A stretch of 39,172 nt of DNA, from the NCBI GenBank assembly GCA_017617145.1, contig JAFZWX010000227.1, positions 1 to 39,172 on the forward strand, written 5' to 3'. Below are positions 1 through 13,800 of the stretch, one piece after another (position 1 is the stretch's first letter; the number at the start of each line of letters is the position of its first letter). Under the pieces are notes generated by a model, which was not told the DNA's origin, did no database searches, and worked only from the letters and a program-made list of their open reading frames with translations. Source of the stretch: Treponema sp. (GTDB lineage Bacteria > Spirochaetota > Spirochaetia > Treponematales > Treponemataceae). A program made the translations under genes and the position numbers.

Positions 1-316
1 AGATGATGAACGGAACAACAAACGAGAATATTCCAAGAAAACCCCATTTGCTGTTGATTTTTTTGTAAGCTGTAAGAGGGCTTTCCTGTGTTTTACGACC
101 AATTGCAATTTCTGTAATCAAAAGTGTAAAACCAAAGGTGAGTGCAAGCACAAGATAAACTACTAGGAATAATCCTCCGCCATCTTTTGCTGCAAGATAA
201 GGGAAGCGCCAGATGTTTCCAAGACCAACTGCACTTCCTGCCGCTGCAAGTACAAAACCAAGTGAACCGGTAAATGAGTTACGAGATTTTGCTTGAACTG
301 CTGTTTCATTTTCCAT
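1..316 (-). CDS. NSS-family sodium-dependent transporter, N-terminal part (cut by window edge)
   Basis: The first 105 codons are visible; the gene continues beyond the left edge. The protein begins MENETAVQAKSRNSF and carries the NSS (SLC6/LeuT-type) signature GSAVGLGNIWRFPY followed by GGG at about residues 32-50. In this family the segment is the unwound first transmembrane helix that binds Na+ and substrate. A second hydrophobic helix (LFLVVYLVLALTFGFTLLI) and the ITEIAIGR motif follow, in the family order. The family imports amino acids or related amines with Na+ across the cytoplasmic membrane; the substrate cannot be told from this part. The start is the ATG at 316-314, with AAAGGAG about 7 bases upstream. 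It is transcribed divergently from the gene at 420, sharing a 103-bp intergenic region. Confidence 0.93.
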   Translation of the reverse strand, partial: MENETAVQAKSRNSFTGSLGFVLAAAGSAVGLGNIWRFPYLAAKDGGGLFLVVYLVLALTFGFTLLITEIAIGRKTQESPLTAYKKINSKWGFLGIFSFVVPFII

Positions 317-384
317 AAAATAACTCCTTTTTTTATTAACTTATAACAAAATATTATACCATAGGTTTTGCGGGTTGTAAAATG

Positions 385-413
385 TTGAAAAATCTGAGAA
401 ATATTCCGATAAT
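385..413 (+). promoter_or_regulatory. Promoter placing the start codon at +1 (probably leaderless mRNA)
   Basis: TTGAAA (385-390) and GATAAT (408-413) are separated by exactly 17 bases; each differs from the sigma-70 consensus at one position. Only six bases separate the -10 box from the ATG at 420, so transcription should begin at or within a base or two of the start codon. No Shine-Dalgarno sequence precedes that ATG, which agrees with a leaderless message. This is inferred from sequence only. Confidence 0.5.
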
Positions 414-419
414 TAATTT

Positions 420-1643
420 ATGGCAAAGAAAAACTCAAAAAATAAGAAAAAATCAAACAATAAAAAAATTAATAAAACAGTATTGTGTGTAATTACAATT
501 ATTCTATGTATTTGTGGTGTTATTAGCGGAACCCTGGCAACAATTTCGACTATAAAGAAATCAAAAGCAGAAAAAACAGTTCGTGTAGCATTTTACGGAC
601 TTTCTGAAGAATACGTAAAAATATTACAGGATAAAATTCCTGTTGAAGAAAAAATCACTTTGAAATGCGATGTTATTTCAGAGGGAAATATTGATCTTGG
701 CGCTCTTAAACAAAAATATGATATGCTTTTTACCTGGAAGGGTGAAATTACAGATACTCTTGAAGCTTCTTCCGAAGATATACCGGCAAAAATTCTTGAA
801 GTAATACCTTCAAGTCTTCGTAATAAAAAATGTGTACCAATTCTTTTGGATCATTGCGAGCTGGCTTATAGTAAAGCTGTTGTAGAAAATACAACTCAAA
901 ATGTACCTTCAAGTTTTCCAACTTTTTTGAATTATCTTAATCTGGCAAAAAATGAAGTATTCAGTCCTTTTTTCTGTGCAGGTGCTGATGACAGAGTTCT
1001 TACAGCTTTTGTTGGAAGTCTTATTGAGGCAAATGGCGGTGTTAGTGCTTATAATGATCTTATAGAAGAGTTAAAAGCAGGAACAGAATTTGAAGAATTA
1101 CTCGACAAAGAGCTTGGAACTGCAAAAGTTACTCTTCGTTTTGTACTTAATATGCTGCAGTCCTGGCCAAAGGAAGGTTTTGTACATCCGGCATGGTTTA
1201 ATGGACAGCAAAATGATTTATTATATTTTGCACATGATAATCATGTGGGAGTATTCTTTACATTTCTTAAAGATCACCGAAATATTCCTTATGAAACAAT
1301 CAGTAAATTTGAATCATTTGTAATGCCGCCTGTTTCTTCTACAACAGAATATGGAATAATTGCTCCTGCTATTTCTTGTATGCTTTTAACAGGTAATTCA
1401 AACTGCAAACGTTATATTGCTGAATTTTTTACCGAGGATGCTCAGGAAGATCTTTCGAATCTTACAAAACTGGCTCCAGTTCATTCACGGGCTCAGGCTT
1501 ATGATAGACAAGCTGATGATGTTCGCTTTTGGGCAGCTTCTTGTCCAGGAGGAGCTTTGCCAGACCTTTATCTTGCGGTTTACCAAAGAAATAGTGCCGC
1601 CTTTACAGAATTTGCAAAGAACATAAGAAATATGGTAAAATAG
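420..1643 (+). CDS. Membrane-anchored protein resembling ABC-transporter solute-binding proteins
   Basis: The 407-residue protein starts with a very basic Lys/Asn-rich stretch (residues 1-19) and one hydrophobic segment (about 20-45), then about 360 residues predicted outside the membrane. The hydrophobic segment contains CIC but no convincing lipobox, so a signal anchor is more likely than a lipoprotein. The remainder has the feel of a family-1 extracellular solute-binding protein: a VRVAFYGLSEEYVKIL-like first strand-helix, a PSSFPTFLNYL segment, an FVGSLIEANGG segment, and a C-terminal part with AAEFF/RAQAYD-like residues. I recognise this only loosely. No permease or ATPase genes lie beside it, so a transport role is not supported by context. 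It could be an orphan sensor or binding protein. The start lacks a Shine-Dalgarno sequence; see the promoter immediately upstream. Confidence 0.6.
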   Translation: MAKKNSKNKKKSNNKKINKTVLCVITIILCICGVISGTLATISTIKKSKAEKTVRVAFYGLSEEYVKILQDKIPVEEKITLKCDVISEGNIDLGALKQKYDMLFTWKGEITDTLEASSEDIPAKILEVIPSSLRNKKCVPILLDHCELAYSKAVVENTTQNVPSSFPTFLNYLNLAKNEVFSPFFCAGADDRVLTAFVGSLIEANGGVSAYNDLIEELKAGTEFEELLDKELGTAKVTLRFVLNMLQSWPKEGFVHPAWFNGQQNDLLYFAHDNHVGVFFTFLKDHRNIPYETISKFESFVMPPVSSTTEYGIIAPAISCMLLTGNSNCKRYIAEFFTEDAQEDLSNLTKLAPVHSRAQAYDRQADDVRFWAASCPGGALPDLYLAVYQRNSAAFTEFAKNIRNMVK

Positions 1644-1684
1644 ACAAAATTTCAAAAAATGTCATAATAAACATAAGTCTATTT

Positions 1685-1690
1685 TATAAT
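1685..1690 (+). promoter_or_regulatory. Candidate -10 box for the giant Ig-repeat gene
   Basis: A perfect TATAAT lies 118 bases upstream of the ATG at 1808. The -35 region is weak: nothing better than TCATAA or GTCATA lies 17-18 bases upstream, so an activator might be needed. The following leader is A/T-rich and contains the direct repeats at 1701-1731. Confidence 0.4.
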
Positions 1691-1700
1691 TAAATGTAAA

Positions 1701-1731
1701 TCTCAAGAAATGTTAGTTTTCTCAAGAAATG
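1701..1731 (+). repeat. Two perfect 12-bp direct repeats in the leader of the giant gene
   Basis: TCTCAAGAAATG occurs at 1701-1712 and again at 1720-1731, 19 bp apart start to start (just under two helical turns). They lie downstream of the TATAAT at 1685-1690 and so probably in the transcribed leader. The arrangement suits tandem binding of a regulator on one DNA face, or an RNA-level signal. Function is unknown. Confidence 0.5.
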
Positions 1732-1807
1732 GCCTTTTTTTGCCGAAAATAAAAGGTAAAAATATTTTTTTTAAAAAAAGTGCCAGAGAGTGTTAGCGAG
1801 GTTTTTT

Positions 1808-4800
1808 ATGAAGAAAAACAGTATTTATGCAAAGGCATTTAGTTTGATTTTTTTATTTATTTTTGTTCTCGTAAGTATATGTATTTCTTGTGAAATAGGA
1901 TTAGGTTCTGCTATAGATGTTGAACCACCAAGTCTTACCATAGACAGTCCTGAAGTTGATAAAGTTATCAAAGATAAATTTTTCATCAAAGGAACCTGGG
2001 GTGATGATGGAACAATCGAAAGCCTTTATGTAATTTTAAAACGAACAGATGGAAACCCTATAGACGGTAATGTAAGGTCTGCTGAAGCTTTAAAGGAATA
2101 TAAAATAGACGGAACAATTGAAAAGAACCTTGAAGAAAAAGACAAGGGTACTTGGAAAGTTGAAATAAATCCTTTAGACGAAGAAAAAAGAATTATAGAT
2201 GGAACTTATCTGGCAACTGTTTTTATAAAAGATAAAGGAAATCACACAACCTCGCAAAGTGTTTCTTTTACAATTGATAATACGCCACCGGTTCTTATAC
2301 TTTCAAAACCAAATTCTGTTCCTGGTGATAAAACAATGTCTGTTTATGGACAGCGTTTATTTCTTGAAGGAAGTATAGCGGATTCAACAAAAGAAACATG
2401 GATAGAAATAAGTTTTTATTCTGATGAAGCATGTCAGGAAGATTCTTTGCTTACTACAATTGAAACAGGTTTGATTGCCCCAACCGATGTAAATTCAAAT
2501 AACGCAAAGCTTGCCGCATTTGATACAAATCTGGATGCAGATTTAGCGCAAGAGTATTTTGATATTTACAGAAGTTTAACAAAGGAAGATTCCAAAACAG
2601 TTTATTCAACAATAACTGTCTATGATACAGCAGAAACTTGTTATGAAAATGAAGGACAAGAATTAGAACAAGAAACAAGCAAAGATGGAAAAATAAAAGG
2701 AAATGCATCGAAAACATTTTTTATTTCAAAGCAGCTTGCAGAATTAATTACAAAATCTCAATCTGCCGGTGGATACGGACTTGCTCCAATTGATATTTAT
2801 AATGTGCTGAACGGAACTTATGAACTTAAAAATTCTTCCCGTTCAATTGATGCAGAAACAGTAAAAGCAAAACTCGAAAACGATGACAGTAATTTAAAGC
2901 AAAATAAAACTGTTTTTAAGATGAATCCGCAGAACAGTCCTTATTTTACTGTTAGTGGACTTAAAGCGCTTACAAAGACAGGTCGAGATTTTGAAAAAGC
3001 AGAAAACGGATATTTTGTAATAAACGGTGCTCAAACTCTTGAAATTTCTGTTTTTATGGGAAGCGATAATATTGAACTTGTAGATAACGATGATTTTTAT
3101 GTATATCTTTTGGCTTGCGACGAAAAAGGTGAACCGCTTGAAGAAGATAAAGAAGAAAACAGAATAAAGCTTTATTCAAAATCAAATGAAACCGGAAGTG
3201 GTGCAGACAAAAAAACTTATTACAGCGTTGGAGGAAAAGAAACTCACAAAACAACAAGTGGTGCATATGTTTTCACAATTCCAATAGCAAAGAATATAAA
3301 CGCAAATCCTGATGCAGAAGGAACAAACGGTATAATAGCAATTCCAATAGAATATGGAAATTATGTAATTCGTGTAAGCGGAAAAGACAATGAAGAAAAT
3401 CCTATTGAACCTTATGAGCCAAACGGATATGGATTTCATTTAACTACAGGTGGAAGTGCGCCAGAATTAAAAGTTGAAGAACCGGCAGATAATACTTTGT
3501 TTAATAAAGAAGGCGACGGTTTAACTTTTAAAGGAACTGTAAAGGTCGAAGAAGGAAATCCGAGTGTTTCTGTTTGGAACGGAAAAACAAAGCTTGTTGA
3601 TATTCCTGTTTTTCCAGAAAGAGAAACAGAAGATAATGCAGTTGTATTCGAAGGTTCGTTTACAGCAGAAGAATTAAAGTTTAATACAGATGAAAGTCCT
3701 ATTTCTCTTATTATAAGGGCAGCTGGTGCTGGTGAAGTCGTTACAGATTATCAAAAATCTATCTGGTATGATGGAGAAAATCCTTTAGCAGCTAACATAA
3801 AATTTAGTGAAGTAACTGTAGATGCTCAAGGAAAAGAAATAGTTAAAGATGTTTATTCAAACGAAAGCTCTTATTTTATAAATAACTTAGGAAAAACATT
3901 TACTCTTTCTGGAATAGCAACAGACAATGTTGGTGTAGAAAAAGCAGATCTTAAAATTACGAATAAAACCGATGAATCTAAAACCATAACAGATACAAGC
4001 AATGCTTCTACAGGAAAATGGGTTTTTAAAAATATTGATTTAAGGTCTTGGACAGGTGACGGGGCAACAATTGAAATAACTTTACAAGATAAATCTGGAA
4101 ATCAGAGCAAAGAAACACTTGATGTTATTTTTGATGTAATTGCTCCGGCTGCAGAACATCAGATAGATGATTCTCAAAAAGATTTAGTATTCCGAATTGG
4201 AGATTATGCAAATGATAGGGGCGATAGTGATGTTGGTGGAAAGTATTCCAACGGTACTTATGGAAGTGCCTTAACAATGCAGATTCGCGGAAATTATCCA
4301 GATAACGAAAATGGTTCGGGAATAAAGAAATTTTATTATAAGGTATTTAATAATCAAGAAGTAATAATTGATTCGGTAAAAGCACCTGAAACAACGCCTG
4401 TTGTTGGAACAGGTAATGATGATGGAAAGATTTTCTTTAAATCTCTTGAAGTTCTTAAAGATTATGTAATTGCAAATAAAACAGAAACATTTTCTCCTTT
4501 GTCTGAAAATGAAGAAAGATTTGTAGAGTATAACATTAAACCACAAAATACACCGGCAAATGAGCAAAATACAATAGACAGAATTGGTGGCGGAACACTT
4601 ACAAATAATTATGTTATTACTTCAAAAGGTTATGTTCAGTTTAGAAAAAGTATTACAACAAATTTCAAAACAACAATTAAAGGATTTAGCGAAGGAAGAA
4701 ACTATCTTGTTCTTGTAGCCGAAGATAATGTTGGAAATACAAGTGTTGATTATGCAGAAGTTCCTACACCAGAAAATCCGGCTGTTACAGCAATATATCC

Positions 4801-7800
4801 TTGTTATTCTTTGAATGTTGATATTACTGCGCCAAATATTCCTTCAAAGCAGGAAGGAACTGTTTATACAAATGTAACTAAAAAGAAAGAAACCGGAGAA
4901 GAAAATCCGGATGTAAAAGTTGAAATTTCGGGAACTGTTTCAGATAAATCAAATGTTATAAATGGTTCTTCGGGATTAAAGAACATTGTATTTACAAGTG
5001 ATCAGAACAATGAAAAAGTAACACTCAATGCTGCTTCATTAACAGGAAATGGAACGGAGGAAGATTTAACTTTAAGAAACTGGACTGTTGATGTAAGACC
5101 TCTTCTTTCAAAAAAAGGAACAGCAATTATTTCTGCAAAGGTTACTGATAATGCCGGGTATGAAACTTCAATGCCTGTAGCAAATATTCTGGTTGATAAA
5201 GATGCCCCTGTTGTAAGAATTACTTCTCCGTCATCAAATACAATTACAGGAACAGATATTACTCTTTCTGGAACAGTAAGTGATGGAAATGGAGCAGGTC
5301 TTGATACTACAAAACAAATGGAGCTTTTCTACAAGACAAATCTTTTGAATGATTGGGAAAAGCTTGCTGACATTACAACAGCAGAAAACTGGACATATAA
5401 TCTTGATGCAAAGACAATAACACAAGACGCCGAAAATACTCCATTGTTTTTTATGGTAACCGCAACAGATAAAGCAGGTTCTGGAAACACAGGATATTCC
5501 GAAACCTTAAGTATTACTGTTGATAGAAAAAAGCCAGAAATGAATGATGAAAAATCGGGAATTGGAGATCAGAAGACAGCTGCAAATGTTAATGAACATT
5601 GGTTCAAAACAACAACACTAAAAGTGTTTGGAGAATATACAGATTTTCTTGGAAGCGGAACAACTACAATCAGTTATAAAATTGGCGAAGGAAATGAAAA
5701 TGACCTTTCAACAACAGACGGAACCTACAACATAAATATTTCTGATTTTGTAAAGGGCGCAAATTCTATTACTATTTGGGCAACAGATAAAGCAGGTAAT
5801 AAATCAGAAGAGACTGTTTATAATTTTAACATAGATAATGAATTGCCGGTGATTCAATCTGTTGCTGGTCCGGAAACGACTCAAGGCGAAGATGTAATTC
5901 TTACAGTAAATATCAAGGATGAAAATCCTGTAAAACCAGATGTAATTGTAAAACAAAATGGAACAGCCATAGAACCAACTTTAGACGTAACTGTTTCAGA
6001 ACCTTCAGGGGCAGGCTCTGTTTGGGCAAGCACTGTAACAATACCATTTAATTCAATTATTACAACAGACGGAACTTATGAATTTGAAATTACAGTAAAA
6101 GACAAGGCTGGAAATAGTTCGGCTTCTGTAACAAAAAGAATAACAAGAGATAACGTTCCTCCTGTAATTGTAATAACTAAACCTGAATCAGCATCGGGTG
6201 CTTTTATTCAGGCAGGAAGTTATAAGTTTGAAGGAACTATTACAGATATTACAAGTGAAATAAAGCAGGCAAAAGCAGAACTCTGGAGTGTACCAGAAAC
6301 TGGTGAACCTGTTAAAAAAGATGAAGCAGCAATAACTCCTAACAGTTCAGATGGTGGCAAATGGTCATGGCAGGTATATGAACTTGCAGCCGCTGCTTAC
6401 AAAATAAAGGTAACTGCAGAAGATACAGCCGGAAATTTTGCTGTCGAAACAGAAAGTCCGCTTGTTTATATTGATAACACAGCTCCTGTTGTTACAGTAA
6501 AATCTTCTTGCTCAGGCGAAGCAGGCGAAGAACACTTTGATTTAACCGATTCAGAAGTAAATGAAATTGAAACACTTGTTTCGGGCAAAACTTATTATGC
6601 AAAAGGCGTTTATTCTCTAATTGTTAGCGTAGATGATTTGAATTTTGATTCTAATTATGATAAGAACGAAGATGGTATAAAAGATTTATTTACAATTACG
6701 GCGACAAACAACGCAGAAGAACAAACCTTTATAATTACACCAGATGATAATAATCCTCGTAAGTTTACAATAAGGCCGGTAGTATATGTAGAAGGGGTTG
6801 CTGATTACAAAATCAATGATGGTGTTGCAACATATAAAATCAATGTTGAAGATAAAGCCGGAAACAAAGCAGATGAAATTGTTATAAAAGTACAACTTGA
6901 TACAACAGGTCCTGTGGTATCTATAAATAAACCTGGGGAGGATATAACAAAACCAGAAAACTCTCTTTCTGAGTCGACATATTCTTTTAAAATTTATGCA
7001 GGTGATAGTGGCGTAGGTGTTGCAAAGCTTTTCTATGCATTCACAACTAATTCTGAAAAACCTGCAGATTCCGAATGGATTGAAGAAAGCTTTACAGATG
7101 GTGACAGATATATAGAAATGGGTCTTGTAGCAGGAAAGAACCCTGTATATACAAATGGAAAAATAACTTCATTGTGTGAAGGTAACTGGTATCTTTATGC
7201 AAAAGCGCAAGATAAATCTGGAAATGAAACAGAAACAGAAACTATTGCTCGTAGAGCATTCCCTGTTGATAGGGCTAATCCAACTTTAACAGTTTCAGAT
7301 CTTTCAGAAAGTGGAGAAAATCCTTTATCTACCGAAATTGAAGAAGCTACAGAAACAGAAGAAGGTGGATATACAATCAGTGGAACTGTACAAGATACAA
7401 ATGGTCTTGCAGAAAGCAATGCTGTAATGATTGAAGTAGATAAACAGGAAGCAGAAGCTGCAACTATAGATGGTGAAAACTGGTCATATAAGATTAAAAC
7501 AGGAACGACTGACGGAAAATTAAAATCAGATGCACCAGTTGAAGTAAAGATAACTGCAACAGATATTGCAGGAAAGACAACACAAAAAACTTATATTTTA
7601 TACTATGATACCAAAGCTCCTGACCTTACTGTTTCTGCTCCTGTAGAAAATGAACCGGTTGCAGATTCAAATAAGTCAATAAAAGGAACTGTAAGCGACA
7701 ACGGTTATGGAATTGATAAAATTGAATATGTTCTTTACAAAGGAACTATTACTGAAACAAATGAAACAGAAGCCACAACGGTTCAGTCTGGTGAAAAGAA

Positions 7801-10800
7801 TGTAACATCAGAAAATTTCCCTGTTGAAATAAAGGGAGAACAGTGGTACATCAAAGACACTGCAACAAACATGCCTCTTGGAACCAAAGAAGGAGCATTA
7901 ACACTAAAAGTAATAGCGACCGAAAAAACAATTCAAAAGGGAACAAAAACTTACGGTGGTCGTAAAACAGCAGTATATAGACCGTTCTATTATGATAAAG
8001 CAAATCCGGTATTGGAAGAAAACAAAATCGGAACAAGAGGAATAACAACAAAAACAACATTCAAATTTAAAGGAAAAGCCTGGGATTCTAATGAGCTTGA
8101 CAGAATAGAAATCTGGTGTGGAAATACAGTCTGGAAATCGACAGATGATAATTCATTTATTGAATTAACAAAAGCAACAGAAGACCCTGGTGAAAATAAG
8201 ACGAACTGGAGTGCAGAATTTGTTGTTGGATCAAATACAGGTATAAATCATATTCCTGATGGAACAAAAGAATTCACAATTATAGCCTACGATATTTCGG
8301 GTAAAGAAAAACAGCTTACTCGAAGCGTTGTTGTTGATACACAAAATCCTGTGATAGACAATATTTCTGTTGATCAAACGCACGAAACAGAAATAGATGA
8401 TGTTATCTGGCATACATCTACAAGTCTTCCTATTGAAGTAGAAGCTTCTGATTTTGGAGATTCTGGTCTTTCAAAAGTAGAGTATAAGGTTGGAACCGGA
8501 GATTGGACTCCTTTATCATTTGCAGATGAATATAAGGGAACAATAAATTTTGCTTCTAACGGAGAACAAAGATTTAAAATAAAAGCAACTGATGTTGCAG
8601 GAAATTCTTCAGACGAAGATGAAAATGAAATTACAGTTCATATTGATACAACTGCGCCAGATTTATTGGTACTATATTATTCAAAAGGAACTGCAACAAC
8701 AGAGACTCTGAAAGCTATAGAAAATACACTTTATCTTAAATCTAATACTCAAATTACAGTTTATGGAAATTATAAAGATGATCAAACAGGTGTAAAAGAG
8801 CTTACTTTCAAGCTTGGCGATTCTGAGATTTCAGAAAATATAACTGTAAAATATTCAACAGAAACTATAGAAAATAAAGAAACAATATTAGAAATAGAAA
8901 ATGCAGATGAAAATTCAACTGAAAAATTTAATTCTTATGAAGATATCACAGACAAAAACTCTATAAAATCTTGGAAAGCTGTGCTTACTCCAAATGAAAG
9001 CAAAAAACTTTCTGTAATAGGAACGAACAGAACAGACAGACCAACAGAAGAAATCAAAATTTCAGATATCACAATTGATAAAGAATCGCCTGTTCCAAGT
9101 AATATCAAACTTTTCGAAATCACAAAGAATGAACAGGATGAAGATGTTACAAAAGACGCTTATCTTAAGAATAATAATTATTATGTAAAACAGGCAGACA
9201 GAAAATTCAAAATTACAGGTGTTGCTACAGATAATATTGGTTTGGATTCTGTTGTTCTTACAATAACTAAGGATAATACAACAACAACTGTCTCAAGAAA
9301 AAATTCCGGCTCCCCTAGTCAATGGATATTTACTGATATAGACTTAAGCAGTTGGACAGATGCAGCTGAAGCAGAGGCCACAGTAACCGTAACAGATAAA
9401 GCGGGTAATGTTGGAACTTCAAAAATTAATATAAGCTTTGATAATGAAGTACCGGTTTTCAGCACTGGAACAGTTGGTGGAAAAGAAAACGCTCTTGTAA
9501 ATACAGCGTGGTTCAAAGATACAACCTTGAATGTTTCTGGAGCCTTTACAGATACCGGCTGTGGAGTAACAACAATTAAATATAAAATAGGAAGTTCAGG
9601 AGACGAAACTTCAGTTTCTACAACCGACGGTAACTATAATACAAATATTTCTGGATTTAATCCTGGTACTAATACCCTTTACATTTGGGCAATTGATGCG
9701 TTAGGCAATGAATCGGAACAAAAAGAATATACAGTGCAGCTTGATAATAATAAACCTGTACTTGAAAAGAAAACAAACGAATTTGACGCTACATATTTAA
9801 CAAATGGAAGTAAAATACAAAAGTTTGATTTCTACATTAAAGAAGCCGAAAGTGGAATTACAAACGAAGCTACAGAATTTACTCTTAAACTTGGAACAAA
9901 AACAATTGCATTGACAAAAGCGGTAACTCTTGAAAATGCAGATCCAACAAAAAGTCTGTTTGTTTTAGGAACGAAAGAAGGCACGGAAGAAAATACAAAA
10001 TATCCTGTTGAAATTCAACTTGGAACTACAGCCTTTGATAATGTTTCAGGAGCTCCTTCTGTAACTGTTAGTGTAAAAGATACTGCCGGAAATATTTCGG
10101 AAGAAACTCTTATTGGAACTATGGATATAGACAAAACAGCTCCGGTTCCATCATTTACAACACCAGTTGCAAATGCAAAAATAAACAAAGAAGTAACAAT
10201 AAAAGGTAAAATCACAGAAAAGAATACTGTTGCTTCAATTTCATTAACCGCAACTTATGATACAGGGGAAAATATTAAAACAAATACCTTTACATATGAA
10301 AAAGATAATAATTCAAATACCCTGATTTTTGATGAAACCGAAAAAGAATGGGAAGTAACAATAGATACTAATTCTGTAACCTGGAACAATACAAACGCGG
10401 CTCAAAACTGGAGCTTCTCTTTGACCGCAACTGATGAAGCCGGTAATGTTGCAACAGATGCTGTGGTTCGCAGTTTTACTATTGATCAGAACTCCGATCG
10501 TCCTGTTATAAAATTCTCTAACCTCGATATTTCTCGTATGACAAGCACCAATAGAATCTGGATAACAAAACAGGATTTGTATGCCTCTGTTACAGATGAC
10601 GATGGCGAAGTAAAAGCTGTTGAAATTTCTTTTGACGGAACAAATTGGAAAAGTGAAGACTCAAAACACAATAAATATTACACACCAGAAAACGGTTTAT
10701 CTTATCCACTTCCTTCAGACAAAGATGGTGAACAGACAATTTACTTTAAGGTAACAGATGCCAATGACACTGTATTTACTTCAACTCTTACTTCAAATGC

Positions 10801-13800
10801 TGCAGTAACAACGGCTCCAAAGCTTGCGTATAAAACAACAGAATTTGGTGCAACAGAAGGAAAATATTATTCTGTTCTTTATTCAAAAATAGATTTGGGT
10901 GATCCTAAAATTCCTCTTGCTTATTACATAACAACAAACGAAGATTCGGCACCAGTTGCAAATGCAGAAGGTTTGCTTGGACTTATAAAAACAGATGCAC
11001 AAGGAAAACTGCTTGATGAACTTACAGATTCTGCAAAACAAACATGGAAAGATCTTACAGGAATAAAAACAATAATAGGTGGTCCTGAAAGCAACTACGT
11101 TTGGATTTTTGTAAAAGCAAAGGATGAAAACGGAATATTAGAAATATTTGCAACATTAGGTGAAAGTGCACTTAATCCGCCTGTTTACAAAATAAATACC
11201 AGCGATAAAGGATTACTTGCTTTGTTCAAAAAAGATATTTCTGAAGTTTCTGATACAAATGAATATAAGCTTGAAATTAAAGCAACAGATAATGCAAGTC
11301 ATAATACTTCAAGAAACTTTGATATTAAAATTGACAAGGAAGCTCCTCAAGTATTTATAGACAGTCCTTCTGCAAATGCAGAAATTTATGGAACTGCAGG
11401 TGTTGCTCAAACAAATGTTACTGTACGTGGACGAACAAGCGATTCAAGCGAAGTGTCAAATATTTATCTTGCAGTTACAACCGGGGAATCTGTAGAACCG
11501 GCGCAAACAGGTGCTTCTGCATATAAAGATATTACAAAGAAAAGCGCGCTTTCGTGGACAGCAATCTTTAATGGTGGTCAAGACACTTCTGAAGATGTTT
11601 ATTATACAGATTTGTTCAACAACTATGTAGAGTCTCTTTATGGAGCAGGAACAACAACTAATGCATCACAAAAAGATATTTGTTTGTGGTTGTATGCAGT
11701 AGACAAGCTTGGAAACTCAGGAAAAGAAAATTCTGTAAAGCTTCCTCTTACAATTTTGACTCAAGGAGACAAACCAATAGTTTCAATTACATATCCAACA
11801 AAAGAATCAAAGGTTGGAGGTGTAATTACAATAACAGGTTCTACTTCGATTGCAACAAACGAAGTAGATAAAATTTATGTTCAGATAGATCCTAATTACG
11901 ACCATGAAAATCCGGATTATGATATAACAAATAATGAGTTCGCCAGTGAGTGGGAAACTTCTTTACAAACTCTTATTACTACAGCAACTACAGCAGGTAA
12001 AACAATTGAGTACTCTGTTGAAGATATAAAGAATTCTGAAAATACAGTTGTCGCAAGGGGAATTGTTGCAGGCGGTTCAAAGCAAAGCTGGAATGTTATT
12101 TTGAATGCTGCCTCTGAATTTAATACAGAAGGAAACAGAGATATTGCTGTACGAGCATATGCTATAAGTAAATCAAATAAAATAAGTGAACCTGTAATAA
12201 ACTGGTTTACGCTTGATCCGGATTCTCCAACTTTTGGAAATAATGAACCTTTGACTCTGGTACAGTATTCAGATAATGATGACGGAACAGGAACTGTTAT
12301 AGCAAGTCAACTTTATACACCAGGAATGTGGATTCAAGGTAAATGGTGGCTTACTGGTTCTGTAGAAGATGAAAGTGGAATTGCTTATGTAAAACTTAAT
12401 GATGTAAATCTTGATACTCAGTATTATCAGGTAAAAACAACACCATATAAAGGTTGGAAATTAAACATTCCAGTTGGAAAAGCTATTGATTCCGAAACTG
12501 TTTATGGTCCAAATATTAGGCTTGTTACAAAAGAATCTGGTGGTGAAAAAACAAGTCAGATGGATATAAAATTTTATTATGATAATATTCCTCCAGATTT
12601 TGAATGTACAACTTTAAAATCAGACGATGAATTAGAAGAAGATGAAACAAATACCCTCGTTCAATCTGATGGTGTTTGTGAAATAAAAGGAACTCTCAAA
12701 GAACTTGGAGAACAGAGTGGCTTTAAGAGAATAGCGTTCTATGTAACAAGAACTTTGAACAGTACTAATTATGTAACCGATGTAATGAAAGCCCAAGGTT
12801 CGGGAACCGATAACTGTTATGAACAGAGTTCTCTTTCAAATGACGAAAACTTGTATTGGCAAACTGCAGCAAATTGTACAGCAAAGAATGGAATCGAAAT
12901 TGAAGTTCCAGAAGCTAGTGTTCCAGCCTTTGCACGTACTGGTGGACTTTGCCGTATTAACGATGTTATTTACACAATAAAATCTATTACTGCTGGTGCT
13001 AACGGTAAAAAAATAATTACAATCGATTCGAAGATTGATAATGGAACAGTAGATGTTGATTTTATTCTGGCACAGGTTATTGATAACACAGTTTCTGAGC
13101 TTGGTATTACAACATACTTTGGAGATACAACTCATGGAATCACAAATGATGATGGTGATGAAATGGTTGAAAGCTACAAAGAATCTAGCGGTGAATGGAC
13201 AGTTTCAATCAACTCAAAGAATATAAAGGATGGAACAATTCAGCTTCATTTTGTTGCTTATGATCAGGCTGGAAACAAAACTTATAAAACATACAATGCA
13301 ATAGTTGCAAACAATGCGCCTCGTATTGCAGGTGTAAAGTTTGGAACAGATACAAATGGCAATGGCGATGTTGAAGGTTCAGAATTAAGAACAGGATATA
13401 GCGGTATTTATGCAGTTGAAGGTTTAAACAAAAAACCAAACATTACAGTAAACGGTCAGGCTGCAAACGGAGTAAAAATTTCAAAACTTGCTCTTCCAAA
13501 TAATGGAACAGATATTACTGCAATAGATAACACAAAGAATTCCGTAATGACTGTAAAGGGTGCAATAAAGGTTATTCCAGAAGTTGTTGGTGGTAACAAT
13601 GGTTTAAGCTGGACTTATTCTGTGAACGGAACCAACAAGAGTACAACTGCAAATAGTCTTAACAACACACATAGTGGTAATGACGATATTCGAGCTGAAA
13701 GTGCAACAACAATTTCTATTGATACCTTAACTTTATTAAAAGATATTTCCTCAGATGGAAATACTGTTCTGGGCTTTACTATCTGGGATAAAACAGAAGG

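Noticed and set aside
1790..1807. GTG at 1790 as start of the giant gene
   Set aside because: No Shine-Dalgarno before it; the ATG at 1808 has AGCGAGG at good spacing and begins a typical signal peptide.
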